Shown: positions 60,500-64,000 of the stretch, one piece after another
Layout: each line of letters starts with the position of its first letter
How positions within the stretch are numbered: position 1 is the stretch's first letter
Notes under the pieces: model-generated
Told to the model about the DNA's origin: nothing
Database searches by the model: none
The model's input: only the letters and a program-made list of their open reading frames with translations
Position numbers and translations under genes: made by a program
Assembly (NCBI GenBank): GCA_012656075.1
Contig: JAAKBF010000324.1
Location: forward strand, 1,178,001-1,242,000
Length of the DNA: 64,000 nucleotides
DNA from: Phytophthora hibernalis
Taxonomy: Eukaryota > Oomycota > Peronosporomycetes > Peronosporales > Peronosporaceae
Direction of reading: 5' to 3'

Positions 60500-61677
60500 C
60501 TGTAGACAATGACTTTATCTTAGGGTCTGGATCCCTGACCAAAGTCCACCTCAGTCCACAGTCTGGGGCAACCCGATCGCGCCACGGTGTATCTTCGGAA
60601 GAGAAGGAGAGCGATCAAGTTACAGCGGGGGTGCTCGAGACTTCGGTGCAGGACGCAAGTGATCACGAGCACGCCAGTCAAGACGTTCGCCTTACGCATA
60701 ATCCGATTCCCACGTCCGCCCTGATTCGCGTGGCACCAAGCCGTGTACAACGTCCTGCACAAACAGAATACCGTGGTTTTGGCAACGTTTTCAACTACAC
60801 CTGGGACCAACCCCAACGTGTTGGATGCTGCACCGAGTCTTCCCCGCGATCCATGGTTTGCAGCCTCTCGTGAGGCCATCCAAGAAGCTCGTTGCGTGGG
60901 CATATGCCTTCTTGGAGCCGGGGTTTAGGCTGGAGGGTTCTCAAGCATGTTGGAATCAAATTCTTAACCTCCGGACTCCCACCCCAATTCCTGGAGATGT
61001 AGTCACGCTCTGCTCGGTCGAGGGTATTCGGGAGTTCGCAGATTGGCGACGTTCGGATCATCCATACCAACAATTCAGACGCAAGTTGCCGGACCACGCA
61101 TTCTTCTTCCACGTGGACAAGCTCATGCCGGATGTTCACATATCTATTCGTGGACCGAAGCTACACCGAGTCGTCAAGCTTTGGCGCCAGGCGCAAGGGT
61201 TTGCCGCCGATGACACCGAGAGCGACGACCTTGGGTTTTTCTTGTGGGAGCGTGGGCATTGGGTGTTGAATGCTTCCGTGGAGCGAGCTATCGCTATGTT
61301 GATCCAGGTCTCGGATGACGACTCGACTCTCGTGCGAAAGGTACAAGAAGCGTGGGATGAGTATTTAAGTGGTCGTGACAAACAAGCATCCCCAGCGAGC
61401 CCCCGTTCAATACCACGGTCGTTCCGTGCAATCCAGGGGTCAGACTTTTCGTTCCCCGAGGAATAACGGACGGGAAGTTGGTCGATCCGTAGTAGTTAAT
61501 CCTGAGCTGCCAGAGAACAACATTCGCCCAGGTTGGCATGAGGTGGTGAAATCGTGGTCCAGCGACGCGTCGTCTACAGACGGAGACTCAATCCAAGCCA
61601 TGCAGGAGCCAGCGTCTAGTGCCGGGGTAAACTTCGGTCGTCCCGGGCTCTCTATTGGGACAATGACCACAATTTAA
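60500..61677 (+). pseudogene. Unidentified oomycete repeat-family protein
   Basis: A first frame from about 60490 (VDNDFILGSGSLTKVHLSPQ ... NVFNYTWDQPQRVG) shifts near 60890 into the main frame 60825-61466 (AYAFLEPGFRLEGSQACWNQ ... LPDHAFFFHVDKLMPDVHIS ... ESDDLGFFLWERGHWVLNAS ... RKVQEAWDEYL). It shifts again near 61440 into a tail ending at 61677. The globular middle (about 200 residues) is rich in aromatic residues. I do not recognise it. It may belong to the same gene as the frame at 59810. Confidence 0.45.
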
Positions 61678-61841
61678 GCCTCAGTCGACGTCTCACCAGC
61701 TTCGTCTCGTATTCTCCAAGCGCATCCAGCATTGACCGTAGCTTCGTAGTGTAGTAGGTGCGCAGTGGAGATCCTATTTCTTAATAATTCGTTCATGTGT
61801 TTCACTTCTCGAAATTCATCAAATACAATATGTAGTTTGGT

Positions 61842-61953
61842 GCAGTATTTGTTTTTGTCTGTAATCTTGGAATGCATTGCCCCAAGTACAGATCAGTGCT
61901 GCAGTAGTTGTTTCGTCTGCAATCTTGGGCTGCCTTGCCCCGTTACAGGTCAT
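61842..61953. repeat. ~55-59-bp tandem duplication at the edge of copy C
   Basis: 61842-61900 and 61901-61953 share GCAGTA(T/G)TTG, TTTTGTCTG/TTTCGTCTG, AATCTTGG and TTGCCCC. On the minus strand the outer unit begins TGTAACGGGGCAAGG, which could be the start of an LTR. Confidence 0.75.
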
Positions 61954-61974
61954 CGTTATGGCGGCGAGTGCTGT

Positions 61975-62700
61975 CTAGTCCTCGTCAGCGACTTGGACCA
62001 TCTGCAAGCGATGCTCGCGCTTCTTACGCTGCAGGTAATCATACAGCATGCCGCCGCAGGAGAGATTCGAGATGAGTTCCCACGTGGGTTCGTCCTGATC
62101 AGCCCATTTGATTATGAACTCTCGAATTGAGCGTCCAGTCTTCGTTGACATTGGCATTCGGTCTTCGACGATCTCGAGGACTTCGCTCTCGCCGGCCAGG
62201 CGGTCTGGTATCTTCAGGTAAAAGCTCCTTGTCGAAGTCAAAGCGTGATTCCTCGGTCACATCCTGCGTCAACCGAGGCTACGGTCGATCCTCGAATTCA
62301 TTCACCGCTTTGAGTCGGGAGACTTGGACCACCAGGTAGAACCGATACCCGCTGCGGTTAGGGAGCTCTAGCCCGTAAGCATACTCTTCAACCTCGGTCT
62401 TAACTCGAAACGGACCGTGCCATCGGTGAGCCAATTTGTTCGCTAGCCTGGGTTTAACACTTCCATGTAGAGCCAGACACGGCTGCCTGGTTCAAAGAGA
62501 GACCTCGTCACCACTTTAGTCAGCGGGTTCGTCATTCTGGTGGTCGTCCGTCGTTTCGTCGTCGGGTCGTCAAGATACAGCTGCCAAACCCTTAACGCGT
62601 CGTTATGTTCGTTGGATCGGCGACTCCTCTCTGCTACTTGGTATTCCTTTGCCATTTCGAGCGCTATCCCTTGCTGGCGGTTGACTCTCTGCGCCATACC
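61975..62700 (-). pseudogene. Integrase tail and chromodomain (copy C)
   Basis: 62443-62697 holds MAQRVNRQQGIALEMAKEYQ ... RSLFEPGSRVWLYMEVLNPG, the integrase C-terminal region. A frame change at 62443-62450 leads to HRWHGPFRVK-type sequence in another frame. 61975-62241 holds the chromodomain (SEVLEIVEDRMPMSTKTGRS, then REFIIKWADQDEPTWELISN), ending VQVADED. It parallels 4216-4890 of copy A almost block for block. Confidence 0.7.
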
Positions 62701-63420
62701 ACGGCATCGGTTTGCCTACCGGACCTCGCCGGAGCGACGATGTCATTGCGTGGAGCGATGAGTGAGCATTCCACCCATGCACCAGAAAGAACGGTGTCTC
62801 TTTTCGCGTCGTATCTTGCGAGTTGTTGATCGCAAAGACTAGTCGCTCAGCAATCTCATCCCAGTCCTGCTGCAACGGGTCTTCGACGTACATTTTCACT
62901 GATGCATGACCGTCTTCACCAATCGTTCTTGCTGCCCGGTAGCCTGCGGCCGGTAGTTCATCGTCGCGCTCGACCTTGACTGCATCATATCGGTAAACGC
63001 CTGTAAGACCTCGCTCATAAAGCGTGGGTCCCTGTCGTGCCAAATGAGAGTCGGTGCGCCGAAACGTCGGTACATGCATTCTTCAACGCTTGAGCCACCA
63101 TTAGTGCAGACGTGTCAGACATCGCTTTGGCAATCACAAATCCGGTGTACGAACACTGAAACAGCAGCAAGCTGGTTGCCGCGTCGAGACAGCGGCAAAG
63201 GTATAACAAAGTCCATTGACACGATCTGGAATAGTCGTTCGGCCAGGATGTTGCCTGGTGAGTACCCTCGGAGCTGCGGTCGGCTCTTGCTAGAGCTGCA
63301 ATCAAGGCACGACTTCACGTGCTTTTCCACATCAGTGTACAGACCCAACTAGTAGTAGGCCAGCTTCACCCGCTAGAACGTCCTGACCACACCTTGGTGC
63401 CCGCCTTCCAGTGAGTCATG
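62603..63420 (-). pseudogene. Integrase zinc domain and core (copy C)
   Basis: In order (right to left): a stretch beginning GGHQGVVRTF, a C-LDC pair in KSCLDCSSSKSRPQLRGYSP (about 63245-63320), VSMDFVIPLPLSRRG (first catalytic Asp), FQCSYTGFVIAKAMSDTSAL, LSFGTTGTHAL, where the second Asp motif is frame-shifted, and GYRAARTIGEDGHASVKMYV with FAINNSQDTTRKETPFFLVH. Frames change at about 63120, 63050 and 62950. Confidence 0.7.
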
Positions 63421-64000
63421 GCAATTCTGCAAGACCTCTTGAATCATCGTTGTTTGTACGTCTAGGAGCAGCTTGACTTCGTCTTGCTGACCCTCAGTCT
63501 TCCGACACATAGTAAAGCAATCTGTCGCTTGTCAGCACGAACTTGTCGGCAATCTTCCAGGCATTTCGAGCGTCTTTGTAGATAATCTTCCCAGTGTTAC
63601 CGCACAGCACCGACTTCATGATCGACCACCTCGACTCTTCATCTTGTGCTTTGGAGAATACGACGTCGTCGTTCTTCCTGCACCACCACTGGGTCGATGT
63701 CGTCTGCATTTGTTGTCGGTGTTAGCTCGGGTCCAGTTTGCTGCTCGTCCACCGGGTCCTCGCTGACTGCCCCTAGCTTCCGTCTGCTCAGCTGATTCTG
63801 CTTGAGTCTCCACCGGGCCTTCATCAGCGAACCTGACATGCTTCTTGCGAGCCTTGCTCTGTCGTCGAGTCAATACCGAAACCTCTCCGCGCTTTGGCCA
63901 CACAAAGTCAATGAACGTTTTACACGTCGGTCTAAATGGGCATCCAAAATTTGAACGAAATTGTCGGAGCTCAGTTTCACTTCCTTTTGACTTCGTCTGG
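63421..64000 (-). pseudogene. Pre-integrase linker of copy C pol
   Basis: Frames at 63494-63709 (IYKDARNAWKIADKFVLTSD RLLYYV) correspond to 3180-3270 in copy A (AKDAWKMADKFCAKRGRCAV). The overlapping frames at 63616-63903 contain a Lys/Arg-rich start and a Glu/Gln-rich linker without named domains. Confidence 0.5.

Larger units (their letters stand above)
61949..64000 (-). mobile_element. Ty3/gypsy retrotransposon copy C (truncated by window end)
   Basis: Minus-strand gypsy of the same family as copy A. From right to left it holds a pre-integrase linker, integrase zinc domain and core, integrase tail and chromodomain. Shared blocks with copy A include SNLSCGG, DWDEIAERLVFAINNSQ and FQCSYTGFVIAKAM versus FQCSFTGFIMGKAM. 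Degenerate throughout. RT is not in the window. Confidence 0.85.

Overview
The window looks like repeat-rich chromosomal DNA of a plant-pathogenic oomycete, most likely Phytophthora. The best evidence is a complete RXLR-EER secreted effector gene (15261-15719, minus) with an oomycete-type initiator just upstream. The mixture of Ty3/gypsy, Crypton and Helitron elements fits the same host. Almost every other gene is a broken transposon gene, with single-base frameshifts and isolated stops in otherwise recognisable proteins. Some of these breaks could be sequence errors; most look like decay.

Layout. 1-4920: Ty3/gypsy copy A, plus strand, with RT, two RNase H-like segments, integrase and chromodomain. 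5550-9300: a non-LTR (LINE-type) retrotransposon remnant. 9440-12085: a second Ty3/gypsy element, copy B, with an almost whole integrase. 12300-13930: minus-strand gag-like coiled coil and LTR-like DNA. 13945-14539: a broken Ulp1/C48-like protease. 15186-15760: the RXLR effector with a long hairpin over its stop codon. 16254-29128: a 12.9-kb Maverick/Polinton-type virus-like element, the centrepiece of the window. 30000-31940: small inverted and direct repeats. 32219-34110: Crypton 1. 34478-36467: a divergent mitochondrial F1-ATPase alpha-like gene with three apparent frameshifts. 37171-37600: a 44-bp minisatellite. 37738-46841: two diverged copies of one ~450-bp sequence, the first followed by a broken SET-domain methyltransferase and the second by a degraded Helitron. 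47341-48667: an unidentified gene with a possible zinc-binding motif. 49511-54680: pogo/Tc5-like and hAT-like transposase remnants. 55869-61677: unknown coiled-coil and low-complexity proteins, plus Crypton 2 (minus) and a shortened tRNA-like sequence. 61949-64000: Ty3/gypsy copy C, minus strand, same family as copy A.

The Maverick-like element is bounded by terminal inverted repeats of about 176-186 bp that begin AGTAGT and end ACTACT. A perfect 6-bp target duplication (CACATA) flanks it. Inside, in order, are a small basic protein, protein-primed family-B DNA polymerase with an HNH-like insert, fibre-like protein (minus), packaging ATPase, penton-like minor capsid protein, a glycine-rich minor virion candidate (minus), adenain-like cysteine protease (minus), major capsid protein, a protein with tandem ExoX-C-like motifs, and a small Cys-rich protein (minus). 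Together these would cover replication, packaging, maturation and a capsid. No integrase was found, although the 6-bp duplication is what an integrase would leave. Two unrelated TA-flanked inverted-repeat elements and one 328-bp repeat have since landed in it. Nearly all its genes carry disabling changes, so it is a fossil.
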